Origin: Glutinoglossum americanum
Lineage: Eukaryota; Ascomycota; Geoglossomycetes; Geoglossales; Geoglossaceae
Assembly (NCBI GenBank): GCA_020080175.1
Contig: JAGHQL010000026.1
Location: 62,001 to 126,000 of the forward strand
Direction of reading: 5' to 3'
DNA: 64,000 nucleotides
Part shown: in pieces, positions 20,413 through 31,535 of the stretch
Position numbering within the stretch: position 1 is the stretch's first letter
How the letters are laid out: every line of letters starts with the position of its first letter
The notes under the pieces: model-generated
The model's input: only the letters and a program-made list of their open reading frames with translations
Databases searched by the model: none
Told to the model about the DNA's origin: nothing
Position numbers and translations under genes: made by a program

Positions 20413-23400
20413 TCACATCCTCCTCACACCAATTGGGCTTAGTAGAGTCGAAGGCATGCCTGGGCCTGCGGCCTGATTGTATCCGTCGGTGACCCCGGCG
20501 GTCAAAGACCTAGTCGGCATGGAAAGTAGAGAGTCTGACCTCTCGAAGACGGTACCGCTGAATATGCCGTAGGTATTTTGTGGCATAGGCATCGAAGGAA
20601 CCGTTGCTTGGACTGCAGGACCAAGAGCCGCGCTGAGTGGAGTAGCAGGAAGTGGGGTAACATAAGGGCTCGCCGGGGACGTTGCAGGCGTAGGGCCGGT
20701 AACGCCACTAAAATTGAACCCAGTTTGCATCATTACGTTAGGGGCCACCAATGGCTGTTGCGGCTGGTATTGCGGGGCAGCCAAGTATTTCCAAGGGGAT
20801 GTTTCGATGAGAATACCACATTCCTTGACAAGGCGTTGGACCTGTCGAAGGATTATAAGTATGTCATTCGGGATAAGCGACATTGACCGGGCTTCCTTGA
20901 CCCGCAGAGCTAGATCAACAAAAGACTATAGATGCCGCGAAGTCAGCATATCCAGGAAGTGGTAAGAATTACTATAGGTCGTGACGGGAATAAGTGTCCT
21001 ACCTTGACGAATGAGTTACAGAGTTCCCAAAAGGCTCTTTGGCTCCTTATGCCTGGTTCACCAAGCTTGATGGTTGACAGCCGAGCCTTCAGCTCCCTGC
21101 CCCTTTCCATAGCAATTAAACATAACTGATTAAGAGCAGTCCAAAGTTGGTCGAGTTCCGCTTTCCCCTCTTGGTTTTTATTTTGTAATACGGATCGTAC
21201 AAAAAAATCGCTGATGTCAGGCAACGAGGTAAGAGCTTTGTCGGTAGCAGATTTGAGCACCAGGAAGATCTTTTCGAAAAGTCTCTCTTCTTCGGGATCG
21301 TCGATGCCCTGCATCGTATTCGTCCTTGAGTGCGGTTGGCTTGACGGGACTTGAAATATTTCGCCTGACCTCGGCGTACCTGCCACGCTATTCGAGTTGA
21401 GTGAGACGGGAAGCACGATACTCATGCCGGCGCTGGAGACGCTCGATGTCTCAGTCATAGTCGCGCTCCTCACCCTCCCTGGGTGTGCAAGGATGGGCTT
21501 CGGCACGGGAGCTCGTGGCCGGATTGTCCCTTCGAGGTCTTGGCTGTTGGGCGGCCTCTTCCTCTGGTATGTCGTTGATAGGCTAAAACAAGCGTTACGG
21601 ACCTCCAACAAGCCCCCATATACCAATAGTAGCAGCGTACGAACATATCTCTGATCACCATGTAAAATGATCTTGCTGACATTCCGCTGAAGAAGCACAC
21701 CAACATGTTGATAAGCCACTACACAAGTAATGCAAGCTCCCCTCACTCCTTCGTTTGATCGGTTTAACATATCTTCGTCCTCTTCAGCATATGTGTCGTA
21801 TTTGTGTAGCTCTCGATCCAACTCCTCCACATGAGTCGCTGCATTATAGAAGACTCTTTCGAGGCTGCTACGCTTCGAATTCGCATCTCTCACGACAGAG
21901 ATGAGATTCGAGATGTGCGGATGTACCTGAAATAGAGCGTATAGAATTCCTTTGGCTCCCTCAACTACGGCATCTGGGGAATGAGACTCGCGCTTATATT
22001 CTGGCAAGCTTGATAAGCGTCGCACATAGTGTCCCTTGTGTTGTTCCGCCTCCGTAGGGCTAACAGGGCTGGACGAACTATTTCCGCCACTGCCATTTCC
22101 GTTGCGAGAACTCCCTTGCATAAGTGACCCATGGCTGAGCCCGCGATAGTGTGTGCTAAGCCTGGCCAACCGCCCTTCATCTACTGTCCCAAGGTCCGAA
22201 GTCTTCCTTGTAATGATCCCCATTCGTTTTTGGCGATTGGCGCGATTTGCTAGAATACTCTCACTGTTGCTGCGTAGGCGTTCGTTCCCATTAGGCAAAG
22301 AAATAAGCCCTGGCCGGCGGAGCGCTGAAGACTGTTGGGATAGAATACGAGCATGCGATCGCTGTGGAACTGGCGGTGGTCTTGGTAGAGCAGGAGGAGA
22401 TCTGGAGCCATTTGAATTGTCATTGCCGGTATTGACCTTTATGGGGAAACGGCCGCTTGCAACGCGCTTGGTAAGACGCGTTGGCTCCGCAAGTTCAGCA
22501 GCTCCGTCACTACTGCGCACGGTTAGTTAATGCTCAAAGCTAACTATAGAAAGCGCACCTCGACTCTTCACCAGACTCGCCGGTCTCGGGCTTCTCCACG
22601 TATTGCTTCAGATATCGTTTTAGATGGGCTGTAAATAGAGCGTCCCTCTCGTTAGGAGTTGCCGTGGATGGAATGTCTAGTTCTTTGGTATCAAGAACCT
22701 CTCGGGGAGGGAAGACAATGGGGTTATTGTCAAGCTTAAGAACTTGAAGAGAATTCATGTCACCTAGACATTGTGGTAACCTCTCGATTCGATTTTTCTG
22801 AATGGAGAGAACCTAAAAATATTCTTAATGTCATGCCCAACATATCATAGGCGTGGGAGGTTGCAAGTCGACTTGAATGCTAGAGTGAGTTTACACACCT
22901 TTAAGGATGTGAGATTTGCGATCTCCGGCGGTAAAACTCGCAGCCTATTTCTACTAATATCAAGAATATCAAGGAAAGGTATTTTACAAATCTACATCGA
23001 GAGTGCGAATCTTCGTTAGTAGTGCTTCTTGGTCTAACGATCCGCAGAAGCGTCTTACCGCTAACGGGAATTCTCGAATGAAGTTGGAACGAATATTAAG
23101 ATATCGCAGGCGAGAACATTCAGCAAACTTGTCGGGGAATGTGCTGATCTGGTTGTGGGAAAGTGCTAGCCTATGGGTAAGGGCATCAGCTAGGCGGACC
23201 ATGGCGGTGTTGACCAAAATACAAAGCATAATCCAATGACCACTCACCTCTCAATCTCATCTTTGATGATGTCCACCATTTCATCTGGAATTCTCGCAAT
23301 ATACTTATGACCCAAGTCGATGGTCACACCCGGTTTGAGATCCCCATTCACCACAGCATCCCCTCCAGCGACTGAGCGTTGCGTCTCTTCCCTTGCAGCT

Positions 23401-23618
23401 TTCATCGCCTCCTCAGCCAAAACCACCACCTGGCTAGCGGAAATCCCCGGTTGTGTAGGGGCATAGCGGATGGCGGAGCTCGAGACATTGATGTTTGGGT
23501 TTGGGGGTGCTTGTTGCAAATGCGATCTTGTTTGGTCTGCACGTGGCGTTGAGGGGTCGCCTTCCACGAGAGGGGAAGAACCTGATGTCTGTGGAGGAGG
23601 GCCTGAAGCCAGCTCCAT
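20413..23618 (-). CDS. sog2: Sog2-like leucine-rich-repeat protein of the RAM network
   Basis: Six exons, 23618-23248, 23170-23059, 22991-22899, 22812-22559, 22512-21003 and 20925-20413, encode 950 aa. Leucine-rich repeats span about residues 100-260 and are spread over exons 1-4: LALSHNQISTFPDKF, LRYLNIRSNFIREFPLA, FLDILDISRNRLRVLPPEI, VLSIQKNRIERLPQCL and VLKLDNNPIVFPP. A Ser-rich linker is followed by the conserved SOG2 domain (VEGAKGILYALFQVHPHI, SLERVFYNAATHVEELDREL, TCVVAYQHVGVLL). In yeast Sog2 is an essential part of the RAM (regulation of Ace2 and morphogenesis) pathway with Kic1, Hym1, Mob2 and Cbk1. Introns between repeats are a typical arrangement. The gene converges on bud6, another polarity gene. 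The start ATG is the first one in exon 1. Confidence 0.9.
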
Positions 23619-24128
23619 GATTGCCTTTGACAATGTCCGGGGGTTGTTTGAGGTTGTGAGCGAGAAGGAGTGACAAGGATGGGGTGTGGAGAAAAGGGGA
23701 GAGGAGAAAGAGGGGAAGGAGCACGAATCTGGGGCTCTCCGTGAGCCGAGGAACGTGGGACGGGAAACTAGAAATGAGTTGGCGATGAGGCGAAGGAGTT
23801 CGGAGGCTTGAGATTGGGAGGACTAATTGGTGGACTTGCGGTTCCTTCTCATAAGCGAGATGTTGTTCCTGTACCTGCGCTAGTTCAGGGCACTCTCACG
23901 ACGATCCAATTCAGCTTGTACGAGTTGGGGGAGGTTGATATGTGCTTCACCACCTAATCCCCATCAACCGGCGGCTCGATGAAATTTTAATCTAGTCGCT
24001 CTCAATTACTGTACAGAGTCATATTCACGTGATTGTGTCCCTATCCATGCCTCTAACAATAGCTATGATACAATTTTGGTACAACAGTAGAGTACGTTCG
24101 GGTTCGTCGATATCTCATCAACTCGCGC
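23619..24128. other. Intergenic: sog2 promoter and mS23 3' flank
   Basis: No coding sequence is seen in these 510 bp. There is a purine-rich stretch (GAGAAAAGGGGAGAGGAGAAAG at 23688-23709) close to the sog2 start, likely part of its 5' leader. Confidence 0.55.
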
Positions 24129-24970
24129 TTATGATGCAACGGGAGGTCCTTCACCTTCAGCAAGCTCCTCGAGCTCGGGCCCAACTATTGGATCTATCGG
24201 ATTAACAACATTAGCATCTTCGCTTTCCCTCTCAAGACCAGTATACGCTGATGCACGCTTCTGTTGCTGGGCTGCGCTTTCCCGGAGCGCCCATTCCTTC
24301 CAGACTTCCCACGTCTTGTCTTCGAGTTCCATGCCCACTTCCAGATGTGTTTTGCCGAAATATGCCCCTGTTGAAAGTGCTTCTTCTTTGGCTACCCGTC
24401 GTTCAACGTCCTCTTGATACCTGAGAGCGTAAAACTCATGTCGTGCTTGATCGTATGCTTCTGTGGGAGAGATTTCCAGCACATTCTCCATCAGCCATAA
24501 TTGCCGTTGCACAACACTGCAAATGTTTCTAGTCAGTAGCCCTCTTAACTTGCATCGAAACTCAACAGCCCTTCTTTGAATACGCACCTCTCTCCATCCA
24601 GCCTTCTACCGGGCTGCGATATTCGGCTCCAATCACACGCCTTGCCATCCTTCCCATCATTCTCAAGAACTACCCTCGGACGAGCCAATTCCCATGGATG
24701 GTCCCCAAAAAACTGTCGCCGCAGAGCGTCTTCTTTATACAGGATCTTTTGCGGCTGAAACATCTTGCTAGGCTTCTTCGTAGCTTTCGCCTTCGACCCT
24801 GATGTTTTTCTGTCATGTTGCTCTATGGGAAGAGTTCGAACCGAAGCCTGCGTTGGCGGTATTGCAGCCACAACATCATACCATGGAGGAGGCGTTTTTA
24901 TCCGGCCCGTTTGGAGCAGCTGTGACGCAGTTTGGTGAACACGGAGGGGCCTCAAGTCGTACCGACCCAT
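24129..24970 (-). CDS. rsm25: Mitochondrial small-subunit ribosomal protein mS23 (Rsm25)
   Basis: Two exons, 24970-24588 and 24516-24129, encode 256 aa. The N-terminus is basic with [30 protein letters not shown], and the central part has [21 protein letters not shown]. Exon 2 supplies [19 protein letters not shown], then [16 protein letters not shown] and the alanine/glutamate-rich tail. These are hallmarks of fungal Rsm25/mS23, a component of the 37S mitoribosomal subunit. Length is that of fungal orthologues. The intron is 71 nt with an ACTGAC-like branch site. The C-terminal 30 residues ([11 protein letters not shown] region) are acidic and probably variable. Confidence 0.9.
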
Positions 24971-25573
24971 ACTTCAGCTCAATCAAGAAATGGCTTAGTA
25001 TCTGAGAGAGAGTTAGAATTTTTTGTGGACTGGGTAGGGAGTACTGGATCAGAATATCCCAAAGCCACCATAGATTTTGGCGAGGAACAACTTGGCAACG
25101 GAGCGTTGCTGCTTTAGCAATATCTGCTTCATTCCATATCCACAACAGTATCTACCCTATCCACCCAACTCGAGTGCTCCTTTACTTTGAATTGAGTCTA
25201 TTCGTCATTGACTGACAGTTGGGATAGAACGGGTAATTTTACAATGTATATGTCTGGTTTGGAGGCGGACTGGTCTAATTTGATAAATTTACCGGAGCTT
25301 CTACGCTATGTCTCATTGGAAGCCCGCTTCAAATAGAGCTCGTGCTCTGACCCGATCTTTGCAGATACACACGTATAAGGAGCACGTTAGTCTTCTTATT
25401 TCTTAGGTTACATTTTCCGCAACAGTCACGTGCTGTTGCCGTAGAAACATGCTCCCCAGACTTCACAGGTTATTTTCTGGACCTGTATCCGAGCCGAAGA
25501 CATAGCATCTCAACTCAGACAACCGGGAAAATCTTTCCAGCAATCTTGGGCCAAGAGGTAAATCACACCCACC
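24971..25573. other. Divergent intergenic region, mS23 / cupin gene
   Basis: About 600 bp without an exon. Both promoters should be here. A CACGTG E-box (GTCACGTGCTG) sits at about 25426-25431, roughly 145 bp before the cupin start. Confidence 0.5.
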
Positions 25574-26152
25574 ATGTCTTTCCAAAAGAATGTGAAGGCC
25601 TCTCCCCTCCGAGATAACACAAGACATATCACTACCCACGACCCGACTACGGGTAAAGCCATTGTCCATTCCTCGACTTCGGGGAATTGGAGCTCGTTCG
25701 ATGACGGAAAGTTGGGGTTCAATGTTATTTATACGACATCCAAGTTTCCACCTGATATCAATGGCGACGAGGATATCAAAGCCCACGAAAAAGTGATGGC
25801 CTCAGACAAGCTCGGGCTAGTCAATCCAGGTGGGACCGTTTGCCGGACGGTTGATTTCGCACCAGGGTACGAGTGTATGATGCACCGCACTCAAAGCCTT
25901 GACTACGGTATCATCATCGAGGGTTCAGTTGAGATGATCCTTGACTCTGGGGAGGTCAAATTGATGCATCGAGGCGATGTGGCTATCCAGCGAGCTACGA
26001 TGCATGCGTGGAGGAATCCAAGCGAAACAGAATGGGCTAGGGTTATATTTATTTTGCAGGATTGTGAAAAGGTAGAAATTGGGGGAAAGGAGTTAGGGGA
26101 GGACCTTGGCCGTGGAACAAGTGGATTACCCCCGAGTGGCAATGACATCTAA
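25574..26152 (+). CDS. Cupin-domain protein
   Basis: A single open frame of 192 aa with no intron. The C-terminal two thirds form a conserved cupin barrel: VDFAPGYECMMHRTQSLDYG is followed by IIIEGSVEMILDSGEVKLMH and GDVAIQRATMHAWRN. The histidines of MMHRT and MHAWRN match metal-ligand positions of cupin motifs 1 and 2, and YG-I-EG is the usual glutamate strand. Fungal homologues are annotated only as cupin-domain oxidases or epimerases of unknown substrate, so I assign no reaction. No signal peptide or targeting signal is apparent. ATG is preceded by CCACC, a good context. Its right neighbour is unrelated, so context does not help. Confidence 0.85.
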   Translation: MSFQKNVKASPLRDNTRHITTHDPTTGKAIVHSSTSGNWSSFDDGKLGFNVIYTTSKFPPDINGDEDIKAHEKVMASDKLGLVNPGGTVCRTVDFAPGYECMMHRTQSLDYGIIIEGSVEMILDSGEVKLMHRGDVAIQRATMHAWRNPSETEWARVIFILQDCEKVEIGGKELGEDLGRGTSGLPPSGNDI

Positions 26153-26531
26153 ATTGATCCACTGGCGTAGCATTATCCCGAATTTTGGACGGGCCACGGG
26201 CTTTTTTTGGCGCAATTGCCATGAAGAGGAAAGACGAAATGTTGGCTGATAAGGCTCGGGACACAAGTAAAATAACATAAAGAGTTCTTTTGTCTATGCT
26301 GTGCAATTCAAGTGACATTTATGAACTGGTGTTGAAATGTACGAGTAGAACAAGCGGCATCGAGTTTAGCGGGCACTGCCAAGCGATTATTGCTGGCATT
26401 GCAGGGCTCCCTGCAACTCAAGCTCCGAGTCTCACACCATGCTTACCTCCAAGTTGTAATGCAAATATTCACGGATGTGCATGATGCAATTGGAATAGCA
26501 ACTGGCGTCGTGACACCATGTCCGGCATCTC
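26153..26531. other. Intergenic, nothing recognised
   Basis: These 379 bp between two plus-strand genes show no exon, repeat or promoter element that I can support. Confidence 0.5.
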
Positions 26532-28349
26532 ATGTCCTTCCTTTGCTTAGTCGATAAGTCGACGAGTTGCTCTGTGACGTCGCGGATAGGCAGTCGTTCG
26601 CTGCTTCTGTTATTGTGTCCGTCCTTCCAGCCTCCAAAATCGTTAGCGGCTCCGAGAAATAGGCAAGAGCATCACCATAGAGACCCTCTCTGGATGGACC
26701 ATCTGTTCTTTAATGCTCTAGTTCGTGCGGGTTCTTGCTGGAACCATGCGAACGGCCGTTACAAGTCTTCTAATTGGCGACCAACAGCTAATCCTTCGTT
26801 ATTTAGAAGGTCAACATGTTCAATGAATAGGGCTCAGGATCTTCACTCGCATGCATCTAGTCATGGCCAAGCACTGGCGCACCAGATTGACACCTCGCTG
26901 GACGATTACAAATCCCTGGCAGACGAATACAAATGTTTGGTGGACTTCTATGATGAGGAATTACCAGTACCGTATAACACAACTTTTGGCGAACTGGCCA
27001 TGATCTCGCCGCCTCCTACAGCGGTTGTGGGAACCGATGTTGAAGAAAGCCCGCCCACACACCGAGCTTGGCCAACAACTAAGCAGAATGAGCAAAAGGC
27101 TATTGGAAAGCTAATAGGGTCATTGCTCAGCAAATACACGCCTCACGAGACGATCTACAAACTATACAAAGCTCTTCCTTCTCCTCGCGTGTCTTATCTA
27201 TCCAGGCGGATCATCCGCCTTCTTCTCCATCGCCTATCAGTGGTGGAACGCAAAACCGAAACCTCAATGCTACGATATCTCTCAATAGTCGATGACATGA
27301 AAATCGCAGGCATCTCGCTCACTGCTGGGGAATGGAGTAGCGCCATTGCATTCGTCGGGCGATGTTTCTCTAGGGTGTCTCACGCAGAAATCGAGTCTGC
27401 CATCTATCTTTGGAAAGAGATGGAGGGAGAAGCTGGCGTGAAAGGGAATGCCGTCACCTTCAATATTCTCTTTGACATCGCGACAAAGGCCGGAAAGTTT
27501 GTACTTGCTGAGATGATCCTGATTGAAATGCGATCGAGAGGGTTGGAATTGGATAGATATGCTCGTGTTGGCCTAATCTATTCGCAAGGACTCAAAGGCG
27601 ATGGCGATGGCGTTAGGAGGGCATACAGAGAATACATTGATGCCGGCGAAATTGTAGACACGGTTGTTTTGAACTGCGTCATTGCGGCGCTGGTGAAGGC
27701 GGGTGAAGCTACTGCAGCAGAACAGGTCTACGAGCGGATGAAAATCATGCACAGAAATCGCTATGGTGCTCCACTACCACCACGAAGCTGGAGAGGGACG
27801 CGGGAAATCTCCAAATTGTTGCAGGAAGCAGTGAAAATGTCAAAGGAGAAGCCGGAATGTTATGAGTGGCTACGAAAGAACTCGCCCATAGCCCCGAACC
27901 TTCAGACATACCGAATACTCGCCCTCCACTACGCTGTTCATACGGGAGAATTAGAGCGCTTGGCAAAATTGGTTGACGAGATGCGGTTCTTTCAGATCCC
28001 GTTGCATGGCTCTATTTTCCTTATGCTTTTCAAAGGGTTTTCTATCCATGGTGGTGTTAGATATACATCCTGGACAAGACCCAGATTAGAGAGTGTTTGG
28101 AACTCGTACCGCTCAGCGCTTGACGACAAGGTAGAACAGTTATACCTCGGAAAGTGGATGGTAATCTGGTCTCTAAGGTCCTTTGCGAGATGTGCAGGGA
28201 AGCAGAGGACACTCGAAGTCTGGGAAGAGATGAAAGAGCGCTGGGAGCCACAAGATAACGAGATGGAAGCTGTGGTCAACATTCTGAGAGACCTCCTTGG
28301 TGACCGGAAGGCTTTATCGAAACCATACGAACTCCCAGACGCCTTATAG
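26532..28349 (+). CDS. Mitochondrial-type pentatricopeptide repeat (PPR) protein
   Basis: One uninterrupted open frame of 605 codons. The middle contains PPR-like helical hairpins: VTFNILFDIATKAGKFVLAE, MILIEMRSRGLELDRYARVG, VVLNCVIAALVKAGEATAAE with QVYERMKI, and later LQTYRILALHYAVHTGELERL then AKLVDEMRFFQIPLHG. PPR proteins of fungi bind organellar RNA and act in processing or translation in mitochondria. The first 54 residues look less gene-like; the second ATG at 26694 (MDHLFFNALVRAG) gives 551 aa with a basic, Ser-rich, acid-poor start typical of a mitochondrial presequence, and I consider it the likelier start. The exact orthologue is not identified; the family is clear from the repeat spacing. 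Confidence 0.82.
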   Translation: MSFLCLVDKSTSCSVTSRIGSRSLLLLLCPSFQPPKSLAAPRNRQEHHHRDPLWMDHLFFNALVRAGSCWNHANGRYKSSNWRPTANPSLFRRSTCSMNRAQDLHSHASSHGQALAHQIDTSLDDYKSLADEYKCLVDFYDEELPVPYNTTFGELAMISPPPTAVVGTDVEESPPTHRAWPTTKQNEQKAIGKLIGSLLSKYTPHETIYKLYKALPSPRVSYLSRRIIRLLLHRLSVVERKTETSMLRYLSIVDDMKIAGISLTAGEWSSAIAFVGRCFSRVSHAEIESAIYLWKEMEGEAGVKGNAVTFNILFDIATKAGKFVLAEMILIEMRSRGLELDRYARVGLIYSQGLKGDGDGVRRAYREYIDAGEIVDTVVLNCVIAALVKAGEATAAEQVYERMKIMHRNRYGAPLPPRSWRGTREISKLLQEAVKMSKEKPECYEWLRKNSPIAPNLQTYRILALHYAVHTGELERLAKLVDEMRFFQIPLHGSIFLMLFKGFSIHGGVRYTSWTRPRLESVWNSYRSALDDKVEQLYLGKWMVIWSLRSFARCAGKQRTLEVWEEMKERWEPQDNEMEAVVNILRDLLGDRKALSKPYELPDAL

Positions 28350-28682
28350 GAAGTTGTAAATACAAAAATAATAACTACCACACAATGGCTAAGGATCGAA
28401 CTGAGGGTACCAGACGACTGCAGTGTAGCGTACATGCAGATCGCAGGGTTCATGTATCCGTAATAATGCAAATGTTCTGGCACATATGTACAACAGGTGT
28501 CCAGAACTCTTCGAGGATACGACGCTGCCATCGATGCCTTATCCTGAACGCTCCCCTCCGGGCTCCCTACCCGGCCTCCTTTCTGCCACGCTTTCTTTGT
28601 CTTTCCTGGACGGTTGCATTTTGTCTACAACCGCTGTCGACCCCACCGACTAATCACAACCCGCCTTACGCCGCACTGTAAT
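28350..28682. other. Convergent intergenic, nothing recognised
   Basis: These 333 bp separate the 3' ends of the PPR gene and the small minus-strand gene. No conserved feature was found; it should hold both 3' UTRs. Confidence 0.5.
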
Positions 28683-28989
28683 TCAGATGCCCGTCCACTG
28701 GAAATATTTTTTGGCCGCCAGCGGCCAGCCCGATAGAGCCACAGCAACGGGAATATACCTATTCAGGTGGGATGCAACCGTCAGCAGAGCTTCAAGAAGG
28801 ATGGCGAGGGGGACTGAAGAAGAAAGTGGTTACTGACACGGCTGCTGTTCGACCCAGACGCTTGTAGTAGAACGGTGCGAAATGTTGGTGGGCTGCTTGC
28901 GTGGTGGGGTATCTGAAGAAGGGGTGAGGCTCCTTGGGGAGGACGGCCTTGACAGCTTGAGCGAAGCTTCGGGCTTTGGTTGCGAGCAT
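28683..28989 (-). CDS. 75-aa probable mitochondrial membrane protein, family not recognised
   Basis: Two exons, 28989-28838 and 28758-28683, joined by a 79-nt intron with a GTCAGT donor and a CTGAC branch-like site, encode 75 aa. The N-terminus is MLATKARSFAQAVKAVLP, basic, Ala-rich and free of acidic residues until KEPHPFF, as expected for a mitochondrial targeting helix. Next come aromatic, polar blocks (FFRYPTT, QHFAPFYYKRLGR). The exon junction falls at the start of a single hydrophobic helix, AAVYIPVAVALSGWPLAA, ending KKYFQWTGI. This is the architecture of accessory subunits of respiratory complexes or ATP synthase, with one membrane span. I do not recognise the family and assign no function. 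Unspliced, exon 1 would read into a stop after 13 unrelated residues. Confidence rests on the coherent helix across the junction. Confidence 0.62.
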
Positions 28990-29784
28990 TGCTGGTATTT
29001 GGCGGTTGTTTTGTTGCTATTTGGGAGTATTCTTGTAGAGTGGAGTTTGACTCTATGATTCTCTGTGAATAGAGGGAAATTCGCACGATCAAATAGACCC
29101 GATTATTTCAACATATCTACACTAACACAAAATGGCAATCTAGAATATATAGCAGGTAGAGGGGAGCGACAGGGCTTTTATATACATGGAGGTGCGAGCA
29201 GATTAACATCATGAGACAAACTGAGGCAACAAAGGGTCTGCACCTCGGATTTGGAAATTTCAGACCAGGAGATGTCTCTCCATAATGCAAGAGAAAGACA
29301 CGGATAGGAGGCAGGAGTTGCGTGGTAGTTGATACCAAGGGAGGATAACTGGTGGTGGTGTTTATTAGTTGCAGAAGGCATTGGTTGGGTGATTGTTAGT
29401 GTCGTCTGGTTTGTGGTACGATTTCACTTCTGACTTCTCGGGCAGCTCCTGGAAGCTGGCGGAGGCGGCCGGAAGCTGTTGAGGACGCTGGGGATAGTGG
29501 GTGGGATGGAGCACGTATAATATTGTACATTACGCGCATATATAATATATTGATCATACGTTACGTGCAGTCCTGTCGTGTTTGGCTGGCAGTTGACGGT
29601 TGACGGGTGGCGACAGTAAGTTGAAAGATTGGAGACAAGTCAGGTGTCATGACGTCAGGTGCCTTTTCTTCTCTTTCTCGCGTCGCGACGCGTCTCCCCG
29701 AGTGGCCAACAATGAAATTATCGTCCCACGAAACCGATTACTATATCAATTACAATCACAACAACCGAATCACCACCTGCACAC
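28990..29784. other. Divergent intergenic, small mitochondrial gene / recQ
   Basis: About 800 bp with no exon. An AT-rich palindromic-looking segment (TATAATATTGTACATTA and ATATATAATATATTGATC) lies at 29516-29553. The segment holds the promoters of both flanking genes. Confidence 0.5.
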
Positions 29785-31535
29785 ATGCCGCCTCCAGCCA
29801 AGAGAAGGAAGGGTCCCATCGATCTAGAATTCACACTTCGCCGTGTTTTCCAGAAACGCAACTTCAGGTACACAATACTCACCCGGATGAGCTGCGGTTC
29901 TCTCGGCCGAATAAACCGCTGATGGAACGTTAGGCCATTGCAGCGTGATGTGATTGTGGCAGCTCTTGAGGGTCAGGATATATTCCTACAGGCGGCTACG
30001 TCTTTTGGCAAGAGTTTATGTTTTCAGTTACCAGCCGTGATAGATCATGGGAGTGAGTTCTGTCTGATGCACAAGTCTAGTGGTGTTAGTAGGCCGGTCC
30101 AGTTGATGTGTTTCTTGCATAGCCACGATAGTTGTGTCACCCCTTCTTGCCTTGATGGTGAATAAGAACAACATCATAAATATATCCAGGAACCATCTGC
30201 GTTGACTCATTGCAAAGACAGATCAAGTCACAGCACTCCGCCAAGTGGGTATCGAAGCCTCTAGCATCAATAGCACAACGTCACCCGCTGAACGCCGGCG
30301 AATACTCCAGGATCTTGCGTGTGGACACCCTATGACCCGCCTATTATACGTCACCCCTGAGCAGTGCGCATCAGATTCGTTCCGCCGTCACATCTCCGTC
30401 GTATACAAGCAGCGAGAGCTCTCCCGGGTTGCCATTGATGAGGCACATTGCATATCCGAGTGGGGCCACGACTTCCGGCCTTGCTTTAAGCAGCTTTCCT
30501 TCTTCAGGAAACAATACCCAGATGTACCGCTTATGTGCCTTACCGCTACCGCAACTCCGCGAGTAAGAAGCGACATAATATCTACACTTGGACTAAACGA
30601 AGAGGGCCTGGAGGTTTTCAAGATGACAACGTCAAGACGGAACCTACATTATGAGGTCCGCTTCACCTCTGACAGCTGCAACCGGTTCGATGACTTCTAT
30701 GGCTGGCTTTGCCGCACCTACGACCGCCGTCGCCAACGCCTTGAACTAGAAGGTAGCGACGAACGTGTGACTTCCCTTAGTGGTATAATCTACACCCTCT
30801 TCCGTCGGGACTGCGAATCAATCTCCACGGAGCTCTGTGCACGAGGTATAGGCGCGAAGCCCTTCCACGCTAGACTCAGCAAATTTGAGAAGGACGAGAC
30901 GCTTCGTGGCTGGATCAACGACGAGGTCGGCTACGACATCATAGTCGCGACGACAGCATTTGGGATGGGTATTAGTAAGGAGAATGTGCGCTTTGTGGTA
31001 CACTGGCAGATTCCTAAGAGCTTTGAGGGATTCTACCAGGAGGCGGGTAGAGCTGGGAGGGACCGCAATGCAGCGGTGTGTTGTGTGGTTAGTATTATGA
31101 ACTTGTTCGCACACGGGAAACGCAGTACATCTGACGAAGCCATTCCACACCCGCAGTACTACAGCCGCGAGGACCGCGACCGCGTAACCTATCTCATAAA
31201 CCGCGATCGTAAAAAAGACAATGCCTCCGAGATAGAAGCTCGCCTCCAAAGCTTCCAAGCCGTAAGCTTCTACCTCCCTATCCCCGCCTCATCGCACCAA
31301 GCTAAACCAAGAATATTACTACTAGCTCGTCTCCTATTGTGAATCAACCACCACATGCCGCCACCTGGCTATCTGCAAGTACTTCAGCGAAGACATCGTA
31401 CCGGATTGCAACTACGCATGTGATTTCCACAAGGATGCTGTCTTATTGGCGAAGGCGAAGGAGGGCTTGGCGAGCGAGGAGTGGTGTTTGACGCAACGGG
31501 AAAGCGGGGCGTTGGCCGTTGATGACTATGACTGA
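29785..31535 (+). CDS. Small RecQ-family DNA helicase
   Basis: Five exons, 29785-29867, 29934-30052, 30123-30157, 30218-31261 and 31326-31535, encode 496 aa. Motif 0 is FRPLQRDVI, motif I AATSFGKSLCFQLPAV, motif Ia TIVVSPLLALM (in the 35-nt exon 3), motif II IDEAHCISEWGHDFRP, motif III LTATATP, motif V TTAFGMGISKENVRFVVHW and motif VI YQEAGRAGRD. After the helicase core, exon 5 supplies a RecQ zinc-binding segment: YCESTTTCRHLAICKYF, then CNYACDFH. The protein stops soon after, so there is no winged-helix RQC or HRDC domain, unlike Sgs1/BLM/QDE-3. It therefore resembles the RecQ5-type short helicases that unwind 3'-5' and act in genome stability. The ATG chosen gives MPPPAKRRKGPIDLEFTLRR, basic and nuclear-looking. 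Confidence 0.88.
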
